This document shows positions 15,961-23,503 of a stretch of DNA of 45,657 nucleotides, one piece after another. The notes beneath the pieces were generated by a model, which ran no database searches, had not been told where the DNA came from, and saw only the letters and a list, made by a program, of their open reading frames with translations. Within the stretch, counting starts at the first letter, position 1. Each line of letters begins with the position of its first letter. This DNA is from Clostridia bacterium (GTDB taxonomy: Bacteria > Bacillota > Clostridia > Christensenellales > CAG-138): the NCBI GenBank assembly GCA_017428025.1, contig JAFRRO010000011.1, positions 1 to 45,657 of the forward strand, in the 5' to 3' direction. The translations under genes were made by a program, and so were the position numbers.

Positions 15961-15985
15961 AAAAAAGCCTTCCCAAGGAGAAGGC
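15961..15985 (-). terminator. Terminator for the STAS transcript
   Basis: On minus, GCCTTC (15985-15980) pairs with GAAGGC (15972-15967), followed by TTTTTT (15966-15961). Confidence 0.7.
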
Positions 15986-15995
15986 GCTCTGCTCC

Positions 15996-16023
15996 GCGCC
16001 CTCTAAAACAGGGGCGCTTTTTT
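15996..16023 (+). terminator. Terminator of the GNAT-ABM cluster
   Basis: GCGCCC (15996-16001) pairs with GGGCGC (16012-16017), followed by TTTTTT. Confidence 0.75.
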
Positions 16024-16035
16024 CACATAAACAAA

Positions 16036-16089
16036 AACCCTCCCTGTCTTAGGAAGGGTGGATTTTGCGAAGCAAAAGACGGGAGGGTT
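16036..16089. repeat. Composite palindromic intergenic element
   Basis: The outer arms AACCCTCCC-T-GTCTT (16036-16050) and AAGACGGGAGGGTT (16076-16089) pair with one bulge. Inside lies a second hairpin, TTTTGC-GAA-GCAAAA (16063-16077). The left arm can instead pair CCCT-CCT with AGG-AGGG (16050s). The layout (pairing arm, GGTGGAT, inner hairpin, GACGGGAGGG) is like short palindromic elements I recall as scattered in clostridial intergenic regions. There is no other copy in this window. Confidence 0.55.
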
Positions 16090-16115
16090 GTTAAAACCTC
16101 CTCTTTTGCGGCATG

Positions 16116-16412
16116 TCATTCGACGGTCAGGATATCCGTAAAGCCGGTGATCTCAAAGATCTCCATGATGATCTCGTTTGCGTGCACAACCTTCATGCTG
16201 CCCTGCCGGTTCATGGTTTTCTGCGCCGAAAGCAGAACGCGAAGTCCGGACGAGGAGATATACTCCAGCTTTTCGAGATCAAAGGTCAGTTCCTCGACGC
16301 CGTCCAGCGCGTTCTTCAGAACCGCTTCAAGCTCCGGCGCAGTGATCGTGTCAAGCCGTCCTTCCGGAGCGATCGTCAGCGCTTTTTCGTTTTTCACCTG
16401 GTGAATTGTCAT
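16116..16412 (-). CDS. STAS-domain anti-sigma factor antagonist
   Basis: A 98-residue single STAS domain, the usual size for RsbV/SpoIIAA-type proteins. The phosphorylation site region is LEYISSSGLRVLLS at residues about 49-62, with the serine expected to be phosphorylated by a partner kinase. In partner switching the unphosphorylated form binds an ATPase-type anti-sigma factor. GGAGATACGCAG gives a good ribosome binding site. It lies 21 bases after an ATPase-like gene and is divergent from a fusion protein carrying a closely similar STAS domain (LEYISSAGLRVLL). No sigma factor or PP2C phosphatase is seen nearby. Confidence 0.92.
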   Translation of the reverse strand: MTIHQVKNEKALTIAPEGRLDTITAPELEAVLKNALDGVEELTFDLEKLEYISSSGLRVLLSAQKTMNRQGSMKVVHANEIIMEIFEITGFTDILTVE

Positions 16413-16433
16413 CTGCGTATCTCCTTTCCGATT

Positions 16434-17048
16434 TTAAAACGTTTTTTCTATCACCATCTCCACGGCGTTGCCGCGGATGAAGATCTTGATTTCGTCCGCC
16501 AGCTTTGCGGTGATCGACCGTTCCAGCTCATCCCATTTATCCGCTTCCGCTTCCCGGTGCGCCGCAACCGCGTCGCGATAGGCGTTCAGCGACCAGCTGT
16601 ACAGCATGGCGTTCGGCGACATATCCATCGACGCGTCATACCCCACGACGTCCACGTAACCGTAGCCGTATTCATGCGGGATCGCCGCGACGGCGTCGGA
16701 TTCCGAAAAACGGGTGAAAATGTCGCGCAGCCGCCCCATAAAGCTCTGCGCGGCGGCGTTTTTGCCGGTGCTGGAGGTTTTCAGAAGCGCGTCGCGTCGT
16801 TCGGCGTTCATTTCCGCGTTCGCCGCAAGGTGGAGCGAAAACCGCATGCCTTCCGATTCCACCCAATAGCGCAGGTTGACCGGACCGACGATCGTTTTGA
16901 GCATGCCGGTCATTTCCTCGGCGAGCAGCCGCAGCCGCAGCGTCTGTTTCGGATCGAGTCCGCGGAACGCGGCGGCCTTTTCGGTCTCGATCAGCGCTTC
17001 CGCGATGCCTGCGCCCGACGGGTTCATATGGATAACGTCTGACTTCAT
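16434..17048 (-). CDS. Probable partner-switch ATPase-like protein
   Basis: A 204-residue protein. Residues 36-52 (TLRLRLLAEEMTGMLKT) resemble the N box of RsbW/SpoIIAB-type histidine-kinase-like ATPases, and STGKNAAAQSFMGRLRDIF (93-111) a lid-like piece, but I do not see clear DxGxG and GxGL boxes, so nucleotide binding is uncertain. It is the first gene before the STAS gene, so the pair could act as kinase and antagonist. AAGGG is six bases upstream of the start at 17048, and a longer in-frame start at 17279 would overlap the divergent gene's leader. The family assignment is moderate; the context supports signalling. Confidence 0.65.
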   Translation of the reverse strand: MKSDVIHMNPSGAGIAEALIETEKAAAFRGLDPKQTLRLRLLAEEMTGMLKTIVGPVNLRYWVESEGMRFSLHLAANAEMNAERRDALLKTSSTGKNAAAQSFMGRLRDIFTRFSESDAVAAIPHEYGYGYVDVVGYDASMDMSPNAMLYSWSLNAYRDAVAAHREAEADKWDELERSITAKLADEIKIFIRGNAVEMVIEKTF

Positions 17049-17120
17049 TTCATTCCCTTTCCCGTTCGCCGGACGGTTTTCGACGTCGACCGGCGTTCGT
17101 ATCGATTCATTGTTAAAAAC

Positions 17121-17149
17121 AGTATACCATCGCATGCGGGAAAACGCAA
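17121..17149 (-). promoter_or_regulatory. Promoter of the ATPase-like/STAS operon
   Basis: TTGCGT (17144-17149), 17 bases ending TGG, TATACT (17121-17126) on minus. Confidence 0.75.
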
Positions 17150-17218
17150 GCATCCGCCGCACGGGAGCGGCAGGTTTTTTCCGGAACGTGCAGAAAAGTA
17201 ATGCTTTTTTACCGGATA

Positions 17219-17229
17219 TGTGGTATAAT
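17219..17229 (+). promoter_or_regulatory. Extended -10 promoter of the STAS-kinase-ATPase gene
   Basis: TGTGGTATAAT with TATAAT at 17224-17229. The -35 position is weak (ATGCTT). Confidence 0.7.
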
Positions 17230-17271
17230 ATCCTATCATGCTCAAACAGCATCACGGAAGGAGACTTTTTC

Positions 17272-18819
17272 ATGAGCATTCAACTGCGCGGACGAATCGA
17301 TTCTCAGAACGCTTCCGATGTGGAAAAACAGCTGTTTTCACAGATCGGCGACAGCGACGAGGTCATTCTGGACGCAGAAAAACTGGAATACATCTCCAGC
17401 GCGGGACTGCGCGTGCTTCTTCGGATCCGGAAAACGCATCCGCACATGCGGATCGTCAACGTCGGTTCCGAGGTATACGAGATTCTGGACATGACCGGCT
17501 TTACCGAGATGATTCAGGTGGAAAAGGCATACCGTGTCGTTTCAATCGAGGGATGCGAGGAGATCGGGCACGGAGCAAACGGCAATCTGTACCGCATCGA
17601 CCACGACAACGTGGTCAAGGTGTACAAGAACGCCGACTCGCTCAAGGACATTCAGCACGAGCGCGAGATGGCAAAGCTTGCGCTGATCCTCGGGATCCCG
17701 ACCGCGATTTCGTTCGACATCGTAAAGGTCGGCGACAGCTACGGCTCGGTGTTCGAGCTTCTGAACGCGCAGTCGTTCGCAAAGATCCTTGCAAAACAGC
17801 CGGAGAAGTTCGACTGGTGCGTCAAGGAATACGCGGACATGCTGAAAAAGATCCACGGCACCGAAGTGCCCGAAGGCAAGCTGCCGGACATGAAAGAAAC
17901 GGCGCTGTCCTGGGCGCGGTTCGTTTCGGACTATCTGCCGGAGGAGGCGGGGAAGAAGCTGATCGCGCTGATCGAAGCGGTCCCGCACGACAATCACATG
18001 ATCCACGGCGATTATCACACCAAGAACCTCGAACTGCAGAACGACGAAGTGCTGCTGATCGATATGGACACGCTCGCCATGGGATATCCGATCTTCGAGC
18101 TCGGCAGCATGTTCAACGCCTACATCGGCTTTTCGGAGGTCGACGAGGACACGGTTCTGCGCTTCCAGGGCTATGATTTCGAAACGGCGAAAGCCTTCTG
18201 GCACCGGACGCTGGCCGCATATCTCGGCACGACCTGCGAAACGAAGATCCGCGAGGTGGAGAACAAAGCGCGCGTGGTCGGCTATACGCGTCTCATTCGC
18301 CGCGGGATCCGCCGCGGGGAAGCGGAAACCGAACGGGGACGCACCGAGATCGCGCTCTGGACGCGCGAGCTTCTGGAACTTCTGGAGACCGTCGATACGC
18401 TCACGTTCTCGCGCAGCGAACTCACGGTCGAAGCCGACGAAAAGAATCTGAACGAGGTGCAGACCTTCCTCGAGGAGCGCCTTTCCGAAGCCGATTGCCC
18501 GCCGAAGACGCGCAACCAGATCGCGCTTGTCGCGGAGGAAGTCTTCGTCAACATCGCAAGCTACGCCTATCCTTCCGGTACCGGCACGGCGTGCGTGCGG
18601 GTGAATACGGACGCGGAGCCCGGCGCCGTTTCGTTCACCTTTATCGACCGCGGCGTACCCTTCGATCCGCTGCGCCGGAGCGATCCGGACCTCACGCTTC
18701 CCGCAGAGGAACGGGAGATCGGCGGACTCGGCATCTTCCTGACCAAAGAGATCATGGACGACGTGCGGTATGCGTATCGCGACGGACAGAACATGCTGAC
18801 GCTGATCAAGCGGTTCTGA
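17272..18819 (+). CDS. STAS - APH-like kinase - RsbW-like ATPase fusion
   Basis: A 515-residue cytosolic protein in three parts. Residues 1-85: STAS domain with LEYISSAGLRVLL (38-50) and possible phospho-sites Ser42/Ser43. Residues 90-370: an aminoglycoside-phosphotransferase-like kinase fold (TIGR02172-type), with Gly-rich loop GHGANGNLYR (99-108), VVKVYK (114-119), Brenner-type catalytic motif HGDYHTKN (245-252), and metal motif IDMD (263-266). Residues 385-515: a GHKL ATPase of anti-sigma type with N box EEVFVNIASYAY (422-433), DRGVPFDP (459-466) and GGLGIFL (484-490). So the kinase and its likely STAS substrate share one chain. GGAAGGAG precedes the ATG by eight bases. A PHP gene follows by ten bases and may share the transcript. 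Which sigma factor or output it controls is unknown. Confidence 0.85.
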   Translation: MSIQLRGRIDSQNASDVEKQLFSQIGDSDEVILDAEKLEYISSAGLRVLLRIRKTHPHMRIVNVGSEVYEILDMTGFTEMIQVEKAYRVVSIEGCEEIGHGANGNLYRIDHDNVVKVYKNADSLKDIQHEREMAKLALILGIPTAISFDIVKVGDSYGSVFELLNAQSFAKILAKQPEKFDWCVKEYADMLKKIHGTEVPEGKLPDMKETALSWARFVSDYLPEEAGKKLIALIEAVPHDNHMIHGDYHTKNLELQNDEVLLIDMDTLAMGYPIFELGSMFNAYIGFSEVDEDTVLRFQGYDFETAKAFWHRTLAAYLGTTCETKIREVENKARVVGYTRLIRRGIRRGEAETERGRTEIALWTRELLELLETVDTLTFSRSELTVEADEKNLNEVQTFLEERLSEADCPPKTRNQIALVAEEVFVNIASYAYPSGTGTACVRVNTDAEPGAVSFTFIDRGVPFDPLRRSDPDLTLPAEEREIGGLGIFLTKEIMDDVRYAYRDGQNMLTLIKRF

Positions 18820-18829
18820 GGAGGATTCC

Positions 18830-19687
18830 ATGGCGGAGCATCCGGTCATCGATCTGCATATGCACAGTACGGTATCCGACGGCACCGACACGCCTGCGGA
18901 GCTGCTTTCGCGCGTGCGTGAAGCCGGAATCGAGCGCTTTTCCGTCACCGATCACGACGCGATCTCGGCGTGCGAGCAGATCGCCCGGCTGCTGCAGCCC
19001 GGCGATCCGAAGTTTCTTTACGGCGTCGAGTTCTCCTGCAAGGACGCGCTGGGCAAGTATCACGTCCTCGGCTACCGTTACGATCCGTCTGCGCCGTCGA
19101 TCCGATCGCTGACGGCGTTCGCGCACGAAAACCGCATGCGCAAGCTTGACGCGCGGCTTGAACGGCTGCGCGGCGAATACGGGCTGTTCTTCTCGGAGAG
19201 AGACGTACGCGCGCTCCACGCGCTGTCAAACCCCGGTAAGCCGCATCTTGCGAGGCTGATGGTCCTCTACGGCTATGCCGAATCGATCGGACGCGCGTTT
19301 TCCGACGTGCTCAACCGTCTGCACGTACCGGGCGACTACGTCCGTCCGGAGGACGCGATCGCGGGCATCCTCGGCGCCGGCGGCATACCGGTGCTTGCGC
19401 ATCCCTGCTTCGGCGACGGCGATCAGCGCATCTTCGGGCAGGAGCTGGAGGACCGCGTCGTGCGGCTGATCGGCTTCGGGATCAAGGGGCTCGAGGGCTT
19501 TTATTCCGGCTTCGACCGCGACCGGCGCGAACAGGTGCTGGCGCTTGCCGAACGGCACGGGCTTTACGTCACCGCGGGCAGCGACTATCACGGCGGCAAC
19601 AAGCAGATCCGGCTTGCCCAGACCGGTCTCATGCCCGAAACGCCGCTCCCGAAGGGACTGGAACGCTTCCTCAAAGACGCATTTTGA
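18830..19687 (+). CDS. PHP-domain phosphoesterase (YciV/TrpH-like)
   Basis: A 285-residue metal-dependent phosphoesterase of the PHP superfamily, in the RNase AM/TrpH-like branch that acts on nucleotides or short RNA ends. Metal-binding motifs are DLHMHSTVSDGT (residues about 8-19), VTDHDAI, LYGVEFSC, PVLAHPCF, and AGSDYHGG near the end. Length is normal. GAGGAGG sits before the start, ten bases after the fusion gene, so it is probably in the same transcript. A functional link to partner switching is not shown. A strong terminator follows. Confidence 0.88.
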   Translation: MAEHPVIDLHMHSTVSDGTDTPAELLSRVREAGIERFSVTDHDAISACEQIARLLQPGDPKFLYGVEFSCKDALGKYHVLGYRYDPSAPSIRSLTAFAHENRMRKLDARLERLRGEYGLFFSERDVRALHALSNPGKPHLARLMVLYGYAESIGRAFSDVLNRLHVPGDYVRPEDAIAGILGAGGIPVLAHPCFGDGDQRIFGQELEDRVVRLIGFGIKGLEGFYSGFDRDRREQVLALAERHGLYVTAGSDYHGGNKQIRLAQTGLMPETPLPKGLERFLKDAF

Positions 19688-19717
19688 TCCGAACGACCGC
19701 AATTTGCGCAAAAAAAG

Positions 19718-19750
19718 ACTCCCTGTTTTCGGCAAGGCCGAGCAGGGAGT
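19718..19750. terminator. Bidirectional terminator
   Basis: ACTCCCTG (19718-19725) pairs with CAGGGAGT (19743-19750), with a second stem TCGGC/GCCGA inside. T-rich tails occur on both strands. Confidence 0.82.
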
Positions 19751-19758
19751 TTTGTTTG

Positions 19759-21012
19759 TTATTCGTGCCGCAGCGCTTCGATCGGATCGAGACGCGCTGC
19801 GCGGTAGGCGGGGATCGCGCCGAAGACCATGCCGATGATGAACGAGAACACGACGGTCGCGGCGATGATGTACCAGCTGATGAAGATCGGCACGCCGGAC
19901 ATCTTCGAGATGCCGTAGGCGAGACCGACTCCGACGAGCACGCCCAGAATGCCGCCGAGGCAGGTGAGCACGCCCGCTTCGATCAAAAACTGCGCCGAGA
20001 TGCGCCGTCTGCGCGCGCCGAGCGCCTTCTTCAATCCGATCTCCGGCGTGCGCTCCGTGACCGACACGAGCATGATGTTCATGACGCCGATGCCGCCGAC
20101 GATCAGGGAGATGCCCGCGACAAGGATCAGCTGACGGTTGGTGGCGGAGGACAGCTCCTGCAGGTTCTTCGCCTGTTCGAGAAGGTTCTCGCTCTTATAG
20201 CGCACCTCCGCATCCTCCTTGAGGATCGTCGCGTTCAGAAGCTCCTCGGCTTTGCGTCCGGCGTCGGTCATCGCGTCCGTGCTGACCGCCCGCAGCGCGA
20301 GCGAAACCGGCTCGTCAAAGCGGAACAGCACCGGCCACGTGCTCATCGGGATCAGCACCTTGCCGCCGGTGCTCGTGTTGTAGGTGAAATAATCCTGCAG
20401 CGTGTTGACCGTCGGCTTGAACGCCGATGCGCGGGTGAATTCGCCGATCACGGTGTACGGTTCGCCGCGGATCTCGATCGGCTTGCCGATTGGGTTTTCT
20501 CCCGCAAACAGCGCCGCGGAAACGGTCTCGTCGATCAGCGCGACCTTGCGGAACGCCGAGAAATCGTTCTCCGTAAACCCGCGTCCGGCGCGCACCGTAT
20601 AGCCCTGCACGGACAGGTACGCGTCGTCGACGCCGTAGATCGTGCCGGAGCTCAACGCCTTGTTGCCGTACCAGATCTGCCCGTAGGCGTCGCGCTGCGT
20701 GAAGTACGAGGCGGATACGATCTCGTCGACCTTGCGCACCTCGGAGAGCGTTTCGTCCGTGAGCAGCGGCACGTATTCGGGAACGGTCGACCAGCTGCTT
20801 TCGAACGGGTAATCGCCCTGATACAGCCGCACGGTCACGACGTTCGAGCCGGAGCCGACGAGGTTCTGCTTGATCTGCTCGTTCGTGCCCATGATGGTCG
20901 AGGAGATGGCGATGATGCTGGCGATGCCGATGATGATGCCGAGCATCGTCAGCGCGCTGCGGAGTTTGTGCGAGCGAATGCCGTCAAACGCTTCGCGAAA
21001 GTTTTCCAACAT
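19759..21012 (-). CDS. ABC transporter permease (MacB-like)
   Basis: A 417-residue permease of the MacB/FtsX type: one helix near residues 18-42 (SALTMLGIIIGIASIIAI), a large extracellular domain (about 45-280), and three C-terminal helices (about 288-312, 340-365, 375-400). Family motifs are RSALTMLGIIIGI, GGIGVMNIMLVSVTERTPEIGLKKALGA, and the end AARLDPIEALRHE. It uses ATP hydrolysis by the adjacent ATPase to move a substrate outward by the mechanotransmission scheme. It is the last of four minus-strand genes and starts 13 bases after the second adaptor, with GAGGGGGTG as binding site. The substrate is unknown; peptides or lipophilic drugs are typical for the family. Confidence 0.92.
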   Translation of the reverse strand: MLENFREAFDGIRSHKLRSALTMLGIIIGIASIIAISSTIMGTNEQIKQNLVGSGSNVVTVRLYQGDYPFESSWSTVPEYVPLLTDETLSEVRKVDEIVSASYFTQRDAYGQIWYGNKALSSGTIYGVDDAYLSVQGYTVRAGRGFTENDFSAFRKVALIDETVSAALFAGENPIGKPIEIRGEPYTVIGEFTRASAFKPTVNTLQDYFTYNTSTGGKVLIPMSTWPVLFRFDEPVSLALRAVSTDAMTDAGRKAEELLNATILKEDAEVRYKSENLLEQAKNLQELSSATNRQLILVAGISLIVGGIGVMNIMLVSVTERTPEIGLKKALGARRRRISAQFLIEAGVLTCLGGILGVLVGVGLAYGISKMSGVPIFISWYIIAATVVFSFIIGMVFGAIPAYRAARLDPIEALRHE

Positions 21013-21025
21013 GCTTCACACCCCC

Positions 21026-22831
21026 TCACCAGCCGAAATAGTAGTTGCTCTGCGCATCCTCGACCGAATTGCCTTCCTTGCAGTTCTTGTCGTAGGGGAA
21101 GGCAAGCCGGTCCTCGGGACCGATCGGCGCACCGAGCAGCTCCACATAGGCGTCCATGCGGCTGCCGGTCTGCACCGCACGCTTGACGAGCACGTCGTTT
21201 TCGACGACAAAGATGCAGGTCTCGCCGTCGATCTCGCGCAAGAACGCCTCGTGCAGATAGATCGTACCCTGCTCATAGAGCGAGGAGAAATCGGAGAACT
21301 CGATGTATTCGCCGATCGACGGCATGACGTCGCCGACGATGTCGAGCACCATCAGATAGCCGGAGGACGAGGCGTTCCCGCCGTTCGAATAGTTGGTCGA
21401 GATCGGCATCGTGCCGACCTTCGCCACGCGCGCGGTCACCTGCGCGCCGAGCTGATAGGACATGCCTGTGAGCTCCGTGCCGACCGGATAGTTGTCGAGC
21501 TCGGTCTCCGCAAGGATCGCGGTGATGTGCAGTCCCGTGCCGCCGCGAATCTCGATCAGCGTTTCGCCGTTGTTCGCATCCTGCGGATCGAGCACGCTCA
21601 TCACGGTGCCGTTGACCTCGCTGTACAGATAGCCTTCCAGTCCGCGGCGCTCGGCCTTCTCAAGATCGAGCACGTACTGGCGGTATTTCAGTTCGTTGTT
21701 GCGGATGCTCGCCGCAAGCTCGCGGACGATCCGTTCGCGCTCCTCGCGGGAGATCCAGCCGCCTCCGCCCGAATACGGCGTGGGCGTCGGTTCCGGCGTT
21801 TCCGTCGGCTCCGGCGTCGGCGTCGGCGTGTCCGTCGGTTCCGGCGTCGGCGTGTCGGTGGGCGCCGGCGTGGGCTCCTGCACCGTCGTGCGGAAGGTCA
21901 GCGAGCCGTCCGGTCCGAACACCATCGGCACCGTGAAGCGTCCCGCTTCCAGCAGAACGAACCAATCGCGCGAGGCGTTTTTCGCCTGCTCCCACTGCGC
22001 GGAAAGGAACGACGCGGACACCTGCGCCCCGGAGCCGTAGGCAAAGACGAGCGGATCGGCTTCGGTCGCGTTGCCGCGCAGCGGCGTCGACAGGTCCGCA
22101 TGTCCCCAGTCACCCCTGACGGTGACCGCAAAGGACAGCTCGCCTTCGGGCGTTGCGATGATCGCGATCTCCGCGTCCGGCTGCCGGATCAGTACATAGA
22201 TGTTCGCGCCCTGTTCGAGCGCGGTTGCAAGCAGCGTCTGAAGAAACGCGTTCGAGACCGCTTCCGACGCGCCGGCTTCATAGGTGAACGGATTTCCCTG
22301 GCTGCCGTCGCCGCCGACGGGCGTGCTGAGATCGTAATAGACGCGCGCGCCGAGCCGTCTTGCACCGCCGAAGCTTCTCGCCTCGCCGCCGCGCGGACGC
22401 GGCGAAGGCGTGGGCGTGGGGGTGAGAAGCGGTTCCGCATACTCTTCGCGCGCATACTTGCGGTATTCCTTGTACTGCGCGCGCAGTTCGTTTTCGAGCT
22501 TGATCAGATCGAGCTTCTTCTGCTCGTATTCCAGCTGCGTCCGCGTCGCGTCGTAGCGCAGAAGCGGATCGCCGATCGACACGGTCTGTCCCGGCTGCAC
22601 CAGAATTTCAAGCACGTTGCGGTCCGAGCTCTGCAGCACGGTCTGCGACGCGTCCGAGGTCACGATGCCGTACAGATAGGACTGGTTCGGCATATAGCTC
22701 ATCAGCCATTGCATCGCGGGGTAGACGGTGCAGGGCTTTTGCTTGCGGAACTTGAAGTACGCAAACACGCCGCCCGCGATCAGCGCAAGGATCAGGAGAC
22801 AGATCAGGATGATTTTCAACGCTTTTTTCAT
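21026..22831 (-). CDS. Membrane-fusion adaptor with unusual insert
   Basis: A 601-residue HlyD/MacA-type adaptor. It has one N-terminal helix (about 5-27), a lipoyl half (about 58-95, ILVQPGQTVSIGDPLLRYD), a coiled-coil arm, and a second half (about 410-520). The arm is split by a long insert of about 200 residues: a Pro-rich piece, a beta-rich domain repeating DLSTPVGG and DLSTPLRG phrases, then a Pro-Thr-Glu linker and GGGGW. Such an insert is unusual; normal Gram-positive adaptors are 350-450 residues. The gene overlaps the upstream ATPase by four bases (ATGA). It is the second adaptor in the operon. Confidence 0.85.
   Translation of the reverse strand: MKKALKIILICLLILALIAGGVFAYFKFRKQKPCTVYPAMQWLMSYMPNQSYLYGIVTSDASQTVLQSSDRNVLEILVQPGQTVSIGDPLLRYDATRTQLEYEQKKLDLIKLENELRAQYKEYRKYAREEYAEPLLTPTPTPSPRPRGGEARSFGGARRLGARVYYDLSTPVGGDGSQGNPFTYEAGASEAVSNAFLQTLLATALEQGANIYVLIRQPDAEIAIIATPEGELSFAVTVRGDWGHADLSTPLRGNATEADPLVFAYGSGAQVSASFLSAQWEQAKNASRDWFVLLEAGRFTVPMVFGPDGSLTFRTTVQEPTPAPTDTPTPEPTDTPTPTPEPTETPEPTPTPYSGGGGWISREERERIVRELAASIRNNELKYRQYVLDLEKAERRGLEGYLYSEVNGTVMSVLDPQDANNGETLIEIRGGTGLHITAILAETELDNYPVGTELTGMSYQLGAQVTARVAKVGTMPISTNYSNGGNASSSGYLMVLDIVGDVMPSIGEYIEFSDFSSLYEQGTIYLHEAFLREIDGETCIFVVENDVLVKRAVQTGSRMDAYVELLGAPIGPEDRLAFPYDKNCKEGNSVEDAQSNYYFGW
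21775..21890 (-). repeat. Pro-Thr-Glu coding repeat inside the adaptor
   Basis: Repeats of GTCGGTTCCGGCGTCGGCGT-type units encode the adaptor's linker. Same family of linkers as at 5755-6085. Confidence 0.6.
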
Positions 22832-23502
22832 ACCGCACCTCCCGAAAGGACGCCGTCATAGATGTGCAGCATACGGCGCGCGCGCTCCGCAACCGCGAGC
22901 TCGTGCGTGATCATGATGATCGAGATGCCGCGGTCGTGCAGCTCGTCGAAGATGTCCATGATCTGCTGACCGGACTTCGAATCCAGCGCGCCGGTCGGTT
23001 CGTCGGCAAGAAGCAGCTTCGGACGCGAGCAGATCGCCCGCGCGATCGCCACGCGCTGACACTGTCCGCCGGACAGCTGGTTCGGATAGAACTCCATGCG
23101 ATCCTCGAGACCGACTTCGATCAAAGCCTGTTCGGCGCGTTCGCGCCGTTCGCGCTTTGGAACGTTCGCGTAGAGCAGCGGCAGGGCGACGTTCTCCCAC
23201 GCGCGGCGCTGCTGCAGCAGATGGAACGACTGAAAGACGAAGCCGATCTTTTCGTTGCGGATCTTCGCCATCTGTACGTCGTTCGCCTTCGCGTTGTCGA
23301 CGTCTTCGAAGTAATACCAGCCCGCCGTCGGCGTGTCGAGGTAGCCGAGAATGTTCATCAGCGTCGACTTGCCGGAGCCGGACGGTCCCATGACCGCGTA
23401 GTATTCGCCTTCCTCCATGCAGAAGTTGACGTCGTGCAGCACCGGAACGGGATGGTCCGGCGTGCCGTATGTTTTTTCGATGTGTTCGAGACGGATCAGC
23501 AT
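22828..23502 (-). CDS. ABC transporter ATPase (MacB/LolD type)
   Basis: A 224-residue ATPase with Walker A GPSGSGKST (about residues 37-45), Q-loop, signature LSGGQCQRVAIARAI, Walker B LLLADEPTGALDS, and H-loop TH. It powers the export complex of the two adaptors and the permease. The start at 23502 is one base past the upstream adaptor's stop, with GGAGG at eight bases. It overlaps the next gene by four bases. Confidence 0.95.
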   Translation of the reverse strand: MLIRLEHIEKTYGTPDHPVPVLHDVNFCMEEGEYYAVMGPSGSGKSTLMNILGYLDTPTAGWYYFEDVDNAKANDVQMAKIRNEKIGFVFQSFHLLQQRRAWENVALPLLYANVPKRERRERAEQALIEVGLEDRMEFYPNQLSGGQCQRVAIARAICSRPKLLLADEPTGALDSKSGQQIMDIFDELHDRGISIIMITHELAVAERARRMLHIYDGVLSGGAV

Positions 23503-23503
23503 A

